NCBI GenBank assembly: GCA_018398585.1
Contig: JAGTTD010000022.1
Coordinates: forward strand, 1,019,501 to 1,083,500
DNA length: 64,000 nt
Direction: 5' to 3'
DNA from: Simmondsia chinensis
Taxonomy: Eukaryota; Streptophyta; Magnoliopsida; Caryophyllales; Simmondsiaceae
Shown: positions 1 to 9,022 of the stretch, in pieces
Layout of the letters: every line of letters starts with the position of its first letter
How positions within the stretch are numbered: the first letter of the stretch is position 1
The notes under the pieces: model-generated
Told to the model about the DNA's origin: nothing
The model's database searches: none
What the model saw: the letters and a program-made list of their open reading frames with translations, nothing else
Translations under genes and position numbers: made by a program

Positions 1-306
1 CTACCTTATCTCAATATCACAAGAACAATCTTCATGTTGCTGCTCCTCCTTCAGATTGAGGGGGCCTATTAGAGGATAATATCCTTCATTATAGGAAAGC
101 TCATCTTGTATTAGAGGATAGTATCCTGCATCCTAGGCAATCTTATCTAGGGTTTGCATTATTACTGATTTGCCCTTAGTTCTCATGTAAACTAGAAGGG
201 CACCTTTGTCTTTATGTTTTTGTCTCCAGCTCTATAAATAGAGCATGTAATTCTCTTTGTCAACCATTCAATTCAATTGAGTCATAGCCTCACTTTCACA
301 TAATGC
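1..306 (+). mobile_element. 3' end of a Ty1-copia retrotransposon (polyprotein tail, PPT, 3' LTR)
   Basis: Bases 3-59 read openly and end in ...AAPPSD-stop, the position where copia polyproteins end. A purine-rich tract (GATTGAGGGGG, about 53-63) follows as a likely polypurine tract, and an LTR-like sequence begins near 67. The LTR contains a TATA-like CTATAAATAGA at 230-240, and its first part holds an internal duplication of TATTAGAGGATA. The right end is placed near 306 only approximately, because no second LTR or target duplication is visible. Calling it copia is inference from layout; the coding part is too short to prove it. Confidence 0.55.
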
Positions 307-589
307 ACGGTTAAGATTTGTTGAACATTAAAAAAAAAAAAATTTGCGGCCTATACCCCTTCATGGATTAGAAAGAAAGAAGGGGCAAGTGAAGGAAATT
401 ATTTTTTTTCAATATCCAACAAATCTTGGCTTTAAATATTTTTTTTCATGTCTAATAAGTCTTGGCCGTCCATAACAATGGAGGGTCAAGATTCGTCTCT
501 CTCACGCTCTTACCTTCTCATAAGAACGCCACCCTATATATATATATAGAGTACTCTAGACAGAAGAGAAAGAAGCAACCCAAAGAAGA

Positions 590-1040
590 GATTGATGGAG
601 ACGATCCAACAAGACCTCACCCACCTAAACCTACGGGAGGAGATGGCCTTAGATAGGGCCTAATGGAGGGCTAGTATAGGGGTTATAGATGATCCAGTTG
701 GAGTAGGGTAGTCTAGCTCACTAGTGCTAGGGTGTGATATCCTGCCTACCTATTCTTTGATTTCTGCTTGTTGTGGCCTGCTGTGTGTTTGTTGTTGTTG
801 TTGCTTGTGGTAGTTTATTGTTTTGGTCGCCGTTGCACTACTCATGATGTGATGCTCTCCTGCTAAGTCACATGCCATTTGCTGCGGACCAATTTCTCAG
901 GTTGGGTTTCCTCGGAAACAGCCTCTCTTCAGGGTAGCCCCCTGAAGGGAGAAGGCTGCGTACATCTACCCCCCGACCCTGCTTATGCGGGAGCCCTTGG
1001 AGGCACTGGGTCTGTTATTGTTGTTGTTGTTGCATATATA
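590..1040 (+). mobile_element. Long SINE-tailed retroelement (no 5S head), copy 1
   Basis: The last 150 bases carry the SINE-type body of this window (cctcggaaacagcctctctt, ggctgcgtacatc, gcgggagccc, ggcactgggtctg) and end in a TTG repeat. Upstream is a further 300 bp that matches the element at 1580-1975 (reverse strand), for example around GGGTAGTCTAGCT. There is no 5S rRNA-like head. I infer either a longer SINE family or the 3' UTR of the LINE whose machinery moves the SINEs. The left boundary is uncertain. Confidence 0.6.
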
Positions 1041-1044
1041 TATA

Positions 1045-1420
1045 GTACCTCGACTCTTTTGAAATAATAAAAAGGTCTCTCAATTTTTGTTGTATTAATA
1101 AGTAGGTCCCTAACTTTTTGTCGTATTAATAAAAAAAACCCATCTCCGGTGTGATGACGTCATTTCCTATCGACAAATTTGACATGACAACTTTTTTTTA
1201 TTAATGCTGCTATAAAATGATAAAATGATAAATACTATTCTATAACCATACTATTAAACAAATTATGCAAAAATAAATAATATTTACATAATAAAATATC
1301 TCAAATTTCGTGCTTATAAAGTAAAAATAAAGGTATTTAAGAGTACTTTTGCAATTAAATTATAACATTAATAAAAAAGTATGCTTCACATTAATTCTGT
1401 TGGCAGAAAATAAGATCACC
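1045..1420. repeat. MITE-like element, family 1 (GACGTCATTT palindrome), copy a
   Basis: This AT-rich stretch has the motifs 'gtattaataa', 'gtgatgacgtcattt' and 'gacatgacaact', shared in order with 21030-21545 and, more weakly, 41560-42013. The 21030 copy shows that the family has long terminal inverted repeats. This copy retains mainly one arm. No coding capacity is seen. Confidence 0.5.
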
Positions 1421-1579
1421 GGGTTAGTTGTATAAAGTTTTTCAAAGGGAAAGAAAAAAGGCGATAAACAATAGTACAATATTTTCAATCCTAAAGTCTA
1501 ATTGTGCATCATGATCAAAGTTACGTAAGTGAAGCATCCAACTTTGAATACGGTCTTTGTCAAAGCTTAATGGGAGAGT

Positions 1580-1975
1580 AGAGAGACATACAACAACAAC
1601 AACCCAGTGCCTCAAAGGGCTCTCGCATAAACAGGGTCTGGGGGGTATATGTACGCAGCCTCCCCCCTTCCGGGGGCTGCCCTGAAGGAAAGCTATTTCC
1701 GAAGACCCCCAACCTGATAAGCTTGTCAGCAGTAATGAAGCCTGACAGCCTGGCAGCAAGAGAGCAAATAAGCATATAAGCAGGGTAAAGTTAGGCAAAT
1801 AAAGGCAGAAAAATAGCAATTTACAAATAAGCTAATAAACAGATAATCAATCAGGATATCAGATTGCACATAAGTGCGTCGAAATTGGACTACCCTAAAG
1901 GCCTAGAAACACTAGTTGCAGCACAAAAAGCTAGACTACTCCACTCTAAGCTGCTCCATCTGCTACTTCTATGCT
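1580..1975 (-). mobile_element. Long SINE-tailed retroelement (no 5S head), copy 2
   Basis: The tail (CAACAACAACAACCCAGTGCC) lies at the left, so the element reads on the minus strand. The body is the standard plant-SINE-like 3' region. It continues through a motif shared with 56757-56945 (ctgctgacaagctt, read on the minus strand) and one shared with 590-1040 (GTAGTCTAGCT). Short frames across it are not genes. Confidence 0.65.
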
Positions 1976-2345
1976 AATATGCTTATTGACGTTATGTATG
2001 AAAATGAGAATATTATAATATATTCAACAGTAATAATAAATAATAAATAATAAATAATAATGATGGCTCCGTATTTATATTTGTATGGCCCATTTTCCAC
2101 GTAGGATAATGAAACAAATAATCTTTTGCAATGAAAAACAAGATGGGATGTTCCTCTTATGGCAAGCATATAACGAAAGCTCACGAGGTTTTGCTTCAAT
2201 TATTATACAAGAATGCATTATATCCATAAAAAAATATATACTTGTTTATTAATTTAATGTACATGTGAAATTTATCGCTTAGTTATCATAAGTTTGATTT
2301 ATGAATATGTATTACTGACATTTCAATATATACAATGAGGTAGTA

Positions 2346-2603
2346 TAGAGCACAACAACAATAACTGACCCAGTGTCTCAAGAGCTCCCGTCTAAGCTGG
2401 GTCTGGTGGGTGGATATACGCAGCCTTACCCGTTCAGGGTGTAACCTTGCCGAGAGGCTGCTTCCGAGGATTCCAACCTTATAGGGTTGCCAACACGCGG
2501 ACTTCTGAGAAGGTTACCCGTCCTGGTACTACTCTCGCCCAAGCACACTTAATTTCGGAGTTCTAATGGGATCTGGTGTATTAGTGTTTGGTAAATAAAC
2601 CCT
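2346..2603 (-). mobile_element. 5S-headed SINE, subfamily B
   Basis: Read on the minus strand it starts AGGGTTTATTTACC, then follows 5S rRNA (GGATCCCATTAGAACTCCG-like, GTGCTTGGGCGAGAGTAGTA-like, GGGT-ACC) for about 100 bases. It then has the body and a tail of TTATTGTTGTTG. A degenerate target duplication (about AATGAGGTAGTA versus ATTGAGGTACTA, 2333-2345 and 2604-2614) flanks it. It seems to interrupt an older AT-rich MITE-like repeat. Confidence 0.8.
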
Positions 2604-2609
2604 ATTGAG

Positions 2610-3150
2610 GTACTAAAATTTATCCTTTTTAGGCGCTCTTTCCGATTAAATTAGGTAAATTTCGGTCAAAATTGCTATAACTGCTGCTATATGAATTTGC
2701 CATTGTTATTATTTTTGGGAAAATATTGTTTAATTCTACCAAAAATACTAAAAGTGTACAAATGGAACGTATATAAAGTAGAAATCATGCTCCGCGTTAA
2801 TATTTTTTGGCCGAAATACGCTGAATTCCAATAAAGCGATGTATTGCCAAAATTATTTTTCAAGTTAATATTTTCATACAAAAATTCCTTATATTTTGAC
2901 ATAATGTACCCTGTTGATAAAAGAATAAGAGAATTTATCACGTAGGTACCAGTAAGGTTTAAGTATTTAAGACTTAAGTACTCTGATATTTTAACATACA
3001 CTTGAAATACTTTAATGTCCTAAAATTTTATCGCTTAGATAACCTAAAGTTTAAAAATTTTATTAATTAGAGACCTTATACTAAATTCACGCAGATTTTT
3101 TGTTGGAAAATGTTCTAAAATTTTATCGCTTAGATAAGTATTTTGTTGGT
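2610..3150. repeat. AT-rich MITE-like remnants, family 4
   Basis: The phrase 'atcgcttagataacctaaagttt' type, with 'gaaatactttaat', recurs here (about 2990-3145), at 2250-2345, 23370-23480, 30050-30627, 39461-39945 and 59738-59975. The 30050 copy shows clear terminal inverted repeats. This region is a decayed piece; no gene is seen. Confidence 0.4.
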
Positions 3151-3159
3151 CCTATGCTC

Positions 3160-3620
3160 GCAGTTTGATATATTGTGTTTTGTAGTGAGCGTTTTTGTTC
3201 CTGTTTTCTTGTTTTGTGTTGGTTGTTTTTGGTCCTCGTATTGTTGCGGTCAGACTCTGGCCTCGCCTTTTAAATATTTTTAAAAATAATTTAAATGTTT
3301 AAAAATTACTTTAAATAACCAAAAAATTAATAAATATTTGAAAAAATAATTTATATATTTTAAACATATTTTTTTAAATGTCATGTTAGCAAAAACTAAT
3401 AAATTTTAACGGTGTCATATTAAGATGTGACATTAAAAAATTAGATTAAGTAATTTTTTAAAATCTTTCCTAAAATTTTGGTAATTTTTAGTTTAAAAAA
3501 AAAACCTTTCTTTTATAGTCAAGCCAAAATTGATAAGTGGGATAAATATGTGACATTTCAGCAAGCTTTAGACTGAGTCTCAAAGTTGGCATATATTTTT
3601 CATCGTCAAATCAATTGGCT
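3160..3620. other. AT-rich intergenic DNA
   Basis: No gene is seen. The segment 3360-3510 (cggtgtcatattaagatgtgacatt) resembles part of the MITE-like repeat at 22105-22830. The rest is unrecognised. Confidence 0.4.
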
Positions 3621-3821
3621 ATATATAAAGTAGCTCACTAGACTTATATATTGATATTTTCTCTCTCATAATTTCATACCTGAGATTTTTTACTTGACTT
3701 TCATGTAGAGTCCTTAACGGAGTATACTTTTAGACAACTTCTTACTCAAAAGCGAATTAAATATATTCATCAAATTGTTATATTTTGCAACATAATTTTT
3801 TATTCATTTCTAAACGAATTT

Positions 3822-3848
3822 TAGGCACTGGGTTTGTTGTTGTTGTAT
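3822..3848 (+). mobile_element. Minimal SINE tail remnant
   Basis: GGCACTGGGTTTG followed by TTGTTGTTG is the extreme 3' end of the SINE population of this window with nothing upstream. It is a severely 5'-truncated insertion. No target duplication was found. Confidence 0.45.
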
Positions 3849-4024
3849 ATAGCATGACCGACCACACCTCAAGAGTATAAAAATTTTGAGTTGTACAAAT
3901 ATTTCATGCAATTATATTTTGAAAAATAAAAGAAGAATAATACTCGTAAGTTATTTATTCTATACACAATCCATATAATAAAAGTTGACCCCAAAAAAAA
4001 AAAAAACTATAGAATAAAATATAA

Positions 4025-4345
4025 ATTAATTTTGGATTATTTGCACCTAAGATCTATATACTTTACTCATTAAGTTAATTCAGTCATTGTACTTTTAATT
4101 GTGTTAATTTAGTTCATCTATAATTTATATTGTGTTAATTTAGTCATATGTTCAAATTAAAGTTCAATTAATGACATATTTTTTAATTCATTTTAATTCT
4201 AAATGGTGGTCGAACCATTAAAAATTTTATCAATAACTTAACATAAATTTTATTTTAAAAACCAAATTAACATAATAACACTAGTACATGGATTAAATTG
4301 ATAAAATTAGAAGTATATAGACTAATTTGATGCAACGGACAGAGT
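4025..4345. repeat. MITE-like element, family 2 (TTATTTGCACC / TAGACTAATTTGATG ends)
   Basis: An inverted-repeat layout is visible: 'actttactcattaagttaat' at the left matches, as reverse complement, the right-hand 'ttaacataataac...' type phrases. The same family is clearer at 25220-25570 and 54032-54410, where both ends read GGGTTATTTA / TAAATAACCC. No coding capacity. Confidence 0.5.
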
Positions 4346-5140
4346 TTGCGTAAAAATAACATATTAAATTTTTAATATTCAACAGTTTTACTTGGTTAAA
4401 TATATAAATTTTGTTCATCAGTTTTTTTTTTCCCCTCACTAATTAGCTAAAGAACATGCGCAAATACTTGTAATTAAATCCAACCTTAGGAAAAGAATAT
4501 ACTGAAGAACATAAAATTTGGCAATCTATCTTATACATTATTGCAAAGTCTCAACTTCTCTCAAAAACCTTCAAACTCTAATTCCAAGCATTGTAGGCCA
4601 TGACTTCCTTATTAATGAATGCACCCTTTTATTTAAGTTGGAGACTTGCATTTTTTTTGAACATTTGAGTAAAAGGTTTTGAGTTAACAAATTTTAGGCT
4701 AATTTAGCAAGACATTTTTTAAAAAAGTAGTTTAATAATTGAAGGAAAATTTCAATAAGAAGTTATAATTTAAGTTTAAAACAGCGAGACATGTGAATGT
4801 AACATTTCATTTTTTTCAAATTGTAAACATCTTCCGTGCATTACACGGGATAACACTGGTATTATTTATTAGCTCAATTTATATTATTTTATACCTTATT
4901 ATAAGCAATTTTTATCATGTGGAAACATAAAAATAAAAAATAGTTTATTTATAATTAATTTCTAGATTCCCCAAAAATTAACAGTCAACGTCTTGACCCT
5001 TTTTTTTTGGGAGCACAACTTTGACATGCAATATTGTTGATAAAGCTTAATATAATATATCACAAATTTAAAGTTAGAATATGATGCTAAATTAAATAAT
5101 TAAGTGAAACTAAAACACAATCCAAAATCTTATTTTTATT
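4346..5140. other. AT-rich intergenic DNA
   Basis: No gene, tRNA or clear element was recognised. The base composition is strongly AT with scattered homopolymers. Confidence 0.4.
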
Positions 5141-5141
5141 C

Positions 5142-5143
<2 letters not shown>

Positions 5144-5209
<66 letters not shown>
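5144..5209. repeat. (AT)n microsatellite
   Basis: An uninterrupted alternating AT tract of about 33 units lies immediately left of a SINE target duplication. Confidence 0.95.
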
Positions 5210-5213
<4 letters not shown>

Positions 5214-5234
5214 GCATTATTGAGCAAATTGTGT

Positions 5235-5470
5235 ACCAAAAAGAGGGCACCAACACTTCGTCACCGGATTCCATTAGAACTCCGAAGTTAAGTATGCTTG
5301 GGCGAGAGTAGTACCAGGATGGGTGACCTTCTAGAAAGTCCCCACCCTCAGGTTGGGGGCACTGGAAAACAACCTATCTTCAAGTTAACACCATGAAGGG
5401 GGAAGGCTGCGTACATCAGCCCCCCCGACTCTGCGTAGGCAAGAGCCCTTGAGACATTGGGTATGTTTCT
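5235..5470 (+). mobile_element. 5S-headed SINE, subfamily A, with perfect TSD
   Basis: A perfect 18-bp duplication TTATTGAGCAAATTGTGT flanks it at 5217-5234 and 5471-5488. It starts ACCAAAAAGAGGGCACC and runs through a 5S rRNA-like block of about 100 bases (ACTCCGAAGTTAAG, TTGGGCGAGAGTAGTAC, AGGATGGGTGACC). It then carries the body (ggggcactggaaaacaacc, ggctgcgtacatc, agcccttgagacattggg) and ends GTATGTTTCT. The clean duplication indicates a comparatively young insertion. Confidence 0.92.
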
Positions 5471-6049
5471 TTATTGAGCAAATTGTGTCACATGGTTATT
5501 GAATATAACAAAATATAAATCAATGATACACATCATTTGTATATAACTGCACATATATTTATAAATTATACATACTAGAAAAAATTCACTAACTTATACA
5601 TCGATAAGCCTTCGACGAATACCAATTCTTCTCTGAACATGTACGTATACGGTTTCACTTATGCAACTTAGGCACATTTAACCTTTATTATATTGCACAG
5701 GATAATACTAGTATACTCATTATCTCATTTCGTTGTTATTGTAAAACTGTAGAATGTTCTTACCTGAAATCATAAAATTAAAAGTTAAATTAAAAACGTA
5801 AAACTCAATGTACTCTTTAAAAATACAAAGTTAGGCTCCACCGTAGACCATCTACAGAGCTATGCCCTTATAGCTTACAGTTGGTAGGCATTTGATCTTT
5901 CTGTTTGATCAAGATCACGTTCTTTCAACCCTTAATCTCTGCAGTTGTGGATCATCCTCAAAGCTAGGCTCAATGTATGCTCGGTTTCGATCATAATGTG
6001 CAACTTAATTATGACATCGAGATTTAGATTTTTTTTGCTTTTTCGATCA

Positions 6050-6470
6050 TAATGTGCAACTCCTTTTCCATCTTTCGGAGTTTGATTATTGTCTTGCTTC
6101 TGAGTATTCGTCTTTTGTGTCTTGAATGGCGAAGCTTTCTTGGTATGTTTCGAGTTGCTAGTGGATTTTTTTTTTCTTTGGCATCTAGTATTGTAGGTAC
6201 GAGGTTGCTTTTCTTTTCGTGTTTTTTTTACTTTTGCTCTGTTAGTTTATCTTTAGGTTGTATAGGGAGTTGTTCTAGAGGTTGGATATGACTATCTCGA
6301 TGGCTTTCTCAATCTTGTTTTTACAAGTATTCTTGTTATTTTTTCCTTTTGACACTTTATGTGTGCTCTTTAGGTCTTTTGTTTAAGATGTTAACTTTTG
6401 TATCGCAGTTTATCCTCGCTAATTATTTAAAAAACAATTTACACAGAAACTATCTCTCAATTAAATTAAA
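6050..6470 (+). mobile_element. Possible L1-type LINE 3' end
   Basis: A T-rich, G-poor stretch ends in 'ttgtatcgcagtttatcctcgctaattatttaaaaaa'-like text. It resembles the better-supported LINE tails at 55385-55795 (gagagttttatctctaattat) and 60375-60550. A frame of 79 codons (6052-6291) is rich in Phe, Leu and Ser and matches no family I know. No target duplication was found. Confidence 0.35.
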
Positions 6471-6862
6471 AAAAAAAAAACCACAGGATCCAGACAAATT
6501 CCTTATCTCCATTGAATTTTGAAATACAAAATCAAATCATAACTCAAAACTCAATATCAATCACTCATACTCTTACACAAAAAAACGTCATATACCCTCC
6601 TCCGTATAACTTTGGAGAAACGATTATAAATCATGAATCAAAGCAATCCGAGCATGACTGTCGGGAATCGGTTTACAAGACTCCACAGCAGACAACCTTT
6701 ACTAATCAGCAACAAAAAAAAAAAAAAGTTGAAAAAATTTGAAAGCAATTAGGCCCACGTTGAAAAAACTTGGCCTAACTTTGTTCACTCCATAAACCAT
6801 CTCCATCACTCCTTCCTAACACATTATTTAATGTATTCCACCAAAAAGACATGGACTTCTCT

Positions 6863-7126
6863 TTTTTTCGATAAATACCGCCAAGGTCGAAGAACAGACA
6901 GGCAACTCGAAAAGATAGTGGGTACAAAAAGAGAACAGACCAAACAGGGAAACAAAAGGCACAAAAACCAAAACACCCAAACCCGACACAACAGGCACCG
7001 AGCGCAGGCTACCCAAGACGCGCAAGAAACAAGCTGAGATCGGGAACCCAAAAGAAAAAGAACCAAACGACCAGCGCCGAAAATCGGAGCAGGATTGAAC
7101 CTCGACCATAAAACCAACCACCGAGC
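6863..7126 (-). mobile_element. 5'-truncated LINE 3' fragment with TSD
   Basis: A 14-bp duplication ACATGGACTTCTCT flanks it (6849-6862, 7127-7140). The left side begins with a T run (poly-A on the minus strand), so the element reads right to left. Both strands are open for about 100 codons, but the frames show no conserved domain and I treat them as non-coding 3' UTR. The local base composition (C/A-rich on +) differs sharply from the surroundings. Confidence 0.75.
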
Positions 7127-7140
7127 ACATGGACTTCTCT

Positions 7141-7900
7141 ACTTTGCTGTTCTTCCTTGTTTCTAAATTTATTTAATTTTATATTTAATTTTTATTTTTT
7201 ATTTAAAATTGAGTCATGTTACCGACAAAAGTTGTTATTATCAGAGTAAGATCGTAGTTTTTTAAAAAAAATTATAATATTAATAACAATTCCCTTGAAA
7301 ATAATACTTAGGCCTCGGTTGGTATGTAGGAAGTAGTTGCCGGAACTAGAAATTTACAAGAAGTGAAGATTTTAGCTCTTGTTTAGTGTGCAGGAAACAG
7401 ACAAAATGAAGGAATCCAATTCCTTTAAAACGCAAGAAGTAACTTACCTAATCTCCCAGGTAAGTTTTAATTCCTTTATTTTTAATGCCCTCTAGAAAAA
7501 AGTTTTATTTCCCATCATGACAACCAAACATGCGACAACCAATTGAGGCCTTAATATACATAAATTTATTTTAAGCTAGTTCATTATTTTATTTTTTTTT
7601 TGTTTTAAATAGTTAATATTATTTTATTTTATAATAGAATTGGTCTTTTGGTCTTTTGATATATACATATATAATTTTTATCATCATTTGAAGACTAATT
7701 TTGTTATAAATAAAATATTTCATTTTAAATAAAAATAAAAAAGTAATTTTTACTAGATAACTATTTTGAGTGAAAAATAAAAGATCGATTTAAATATAAA
7801 GTACAGTGTCATTACCGATTTTTTTTTTTTAATATAAGGATAATTTTAACACAAAAAAGTCCAAAAATCTTTATAATTATCTAATATTGATACAATTTCG
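7141..7900. other. AT-rich intergenic DNA
   Basis: No gene was recognised. 7315-7560 has hAT/MITE-like wording (ggcctcggttggtatgtagg ... aaccaattgaggcc) and could be an inverted-repeat element of about 240 bp. The arms are short and imperfect. Confidence 0.35.
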
Positions 7901-8616
7901 TTACATTCTAAAGGAGGTTAAATCTCAAAACTAATTGACAATGGCTGCAGTAGCCCATTAGGTACATAAACTGGCACTCTGTCTTATGTCCCACCGATGT
8001 GGGATTCTTTGCTTATTTTTGGGTTTGTATCAATCCACCACACTCCGCCACCGTCGTCCTCGATAACTTCACTCTAAGTAGTTTCACTCTGAGTAGATAA
8101 CCCTTTTCTCTCATGGACAGCTTCACTATACTCTAGGTAGCCCTTTCCGAAACTTGGGCCCGTTACGTGTGGCTTGTCAAGCACGACCATCAAGGACGGT
8201 CCGTCCCATACCAGACTGAGCCCGACTTTAGAGTGGGTCCGTCCCATACCAAACTGAGCTCCTTGGAATCGATCTAAGAGTCGACGGCTCTGACACCAAA
8301 ACAAAAACAACAGCAGCAACCCCAGTGCCTCCAAGGGCTCCCGCATAAGCAGTGTCTGGAGAGGGTAGATGTATGCAGCCTTCCCCCTTCAGTGGGCAAT
8401 CTTAGGCAGCTGCTTTGGTCTTTCCTCGGATCCTTGGCCATGATGCATCAGAGCCAAAGACCCTGACGGCTCTGACACCATTTTTACATATTAAAGGAGG
8501 TTATATCCCAAAATTAATTGATAATTAATAAAGTAGCTTCTTAAGTATATAAATTAGCACTCTCTTTTATGTCCGACCGATGTGGGATTCTTTTCTCATT
8601 TTTGGGTCTGTATCAA
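7901..8616 (-). mobile_element. TRIM (miniature LTR retrotransposon) with 133-bp LTRs
   Basis: Two direct repeats of equal length, 7901-8033 and 8484-8616, share 'taaaggaggtta', 'accgatgtgggattctttt'-like and 'tttttgggtttgtatcaa'-like text. Read on the minus strand the LTR contains ATCCCACATCGG, a phrase typical of plant TRIM LTRs as I recall. Immediately inside the right LTR, 8468-8480 reads on the minus strand TGGTGTCAGAGCC, close to the initiator-Met tRNA primer site. The interior has no coding frame and includes two copies of GTCCGTCCCATACCA (8199, 8237). Outer target duplication is not evident. The interior also hosts a later SINE insertion. Confidence 0.8.
8299..8464 (-). mobile_element. 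5'-truncated SINE nested inside the TRIM primer-binding site
   Basis: A perfect 16-bp duplication GACGGCTCTGACACCA flanks it at 8283-8298 and 8465-8480; that sequence is itself the TRIM primer-binding site. The tail (AAAACAAAAACAACAGCAGC) lies on the left, so it reads on the minus strand. The body motifs GGCACTGGGG, GCGGGAGCCC and GTAAGCTGCATACATC-like are present, and the 5S head is absent. The order of events is TRIM first, SINE second. Confidence 0.85.
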
Positions 8617-8639
8617 ATTATCACGTCAATAATATTAGC

Positions 8640-9022
8640 CTAAGTAAATTTAAATTATAATAAATTAAATAATTGGAGAAAACCTATCAAAATTATTTTA
8701 TCCTTTTTCTCTTTCTCTTCTCTCCTCTCTTTCTCTCATAAAAGCATCAATAGAATCCATTCATTTTCCAGAATTTCTCTCTCTACTTCAACCCACTTCT
8801 CTTCAATCTCTTCTGCTGCTGTTCTGTTCCACTACCCAATACTTTTCCCTAAATTACTCTAAATTTACCTTTTCAATCCAATATACCCAGATTTTGATTG
8901 TCAAAAACACTGCATAATGTTGCCAATTTTGGCAGAAAACCCTGCTATTTCTCTCTCAATTTAGCCCTAAACCTAGCAGAATTAAAGTAATCGATTCTTC
9001 GATCGGCAAAAATTGAGCTAAA
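8640..9022 (+). promoter_or_regulatory. PIP5K promoter/5' leader with CT-rich tract
   Basis: 8700-8750 is a dense CT tract (tttctctttctcttctctcc), a common plant core-promoter/leader feature. The leader continues with TTTCTCTCTCTAC and CTTCTCTTCAATCTC stretches up to the start codon at 9023. The upstream limit is set by the TRIM at 8616, which leaves fewer than 400 bases of unique promoter. No convincing TATA box was seen close to the CT tract. Transcription start is inferred, not seen. Confidence 0.5.
8917..8964 (+). promoter_or_regulatory. Upstream ORF in the PIP5K leader
   Basis: ATG at 8917 opens a 15-codon frame (MLPILAENPAISLSI) that stops with TAG at 8962-8964, 58 bases before the main start. 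It is fully inside the presumed leader and could lower translation of the kinase. No conserved-peptide uORF family is recognised. Confidence 0.5.

Noticed and set aside
1442..1819. 125-codon minus-strand frame as a gene
   Set aside because: It runs through a SINE-tailed repeat and the repeat text explains its whole right half.
5235..5470. Cassandra TRIM (which carries 5S sequence in its LTRs)
   Set aside because: No paired LTRs, PBS or PPT around the 5S blocks; TSDs are 12-20 bp, not 5 bp, and lie directly at the SINE ends.
6824..7130. Overlapping frames of about 100 codons as small membrane proteins
   Set aside because: They fall inside a LINE 3' fragment with its own TSD; both strands are open because of skewed composition.
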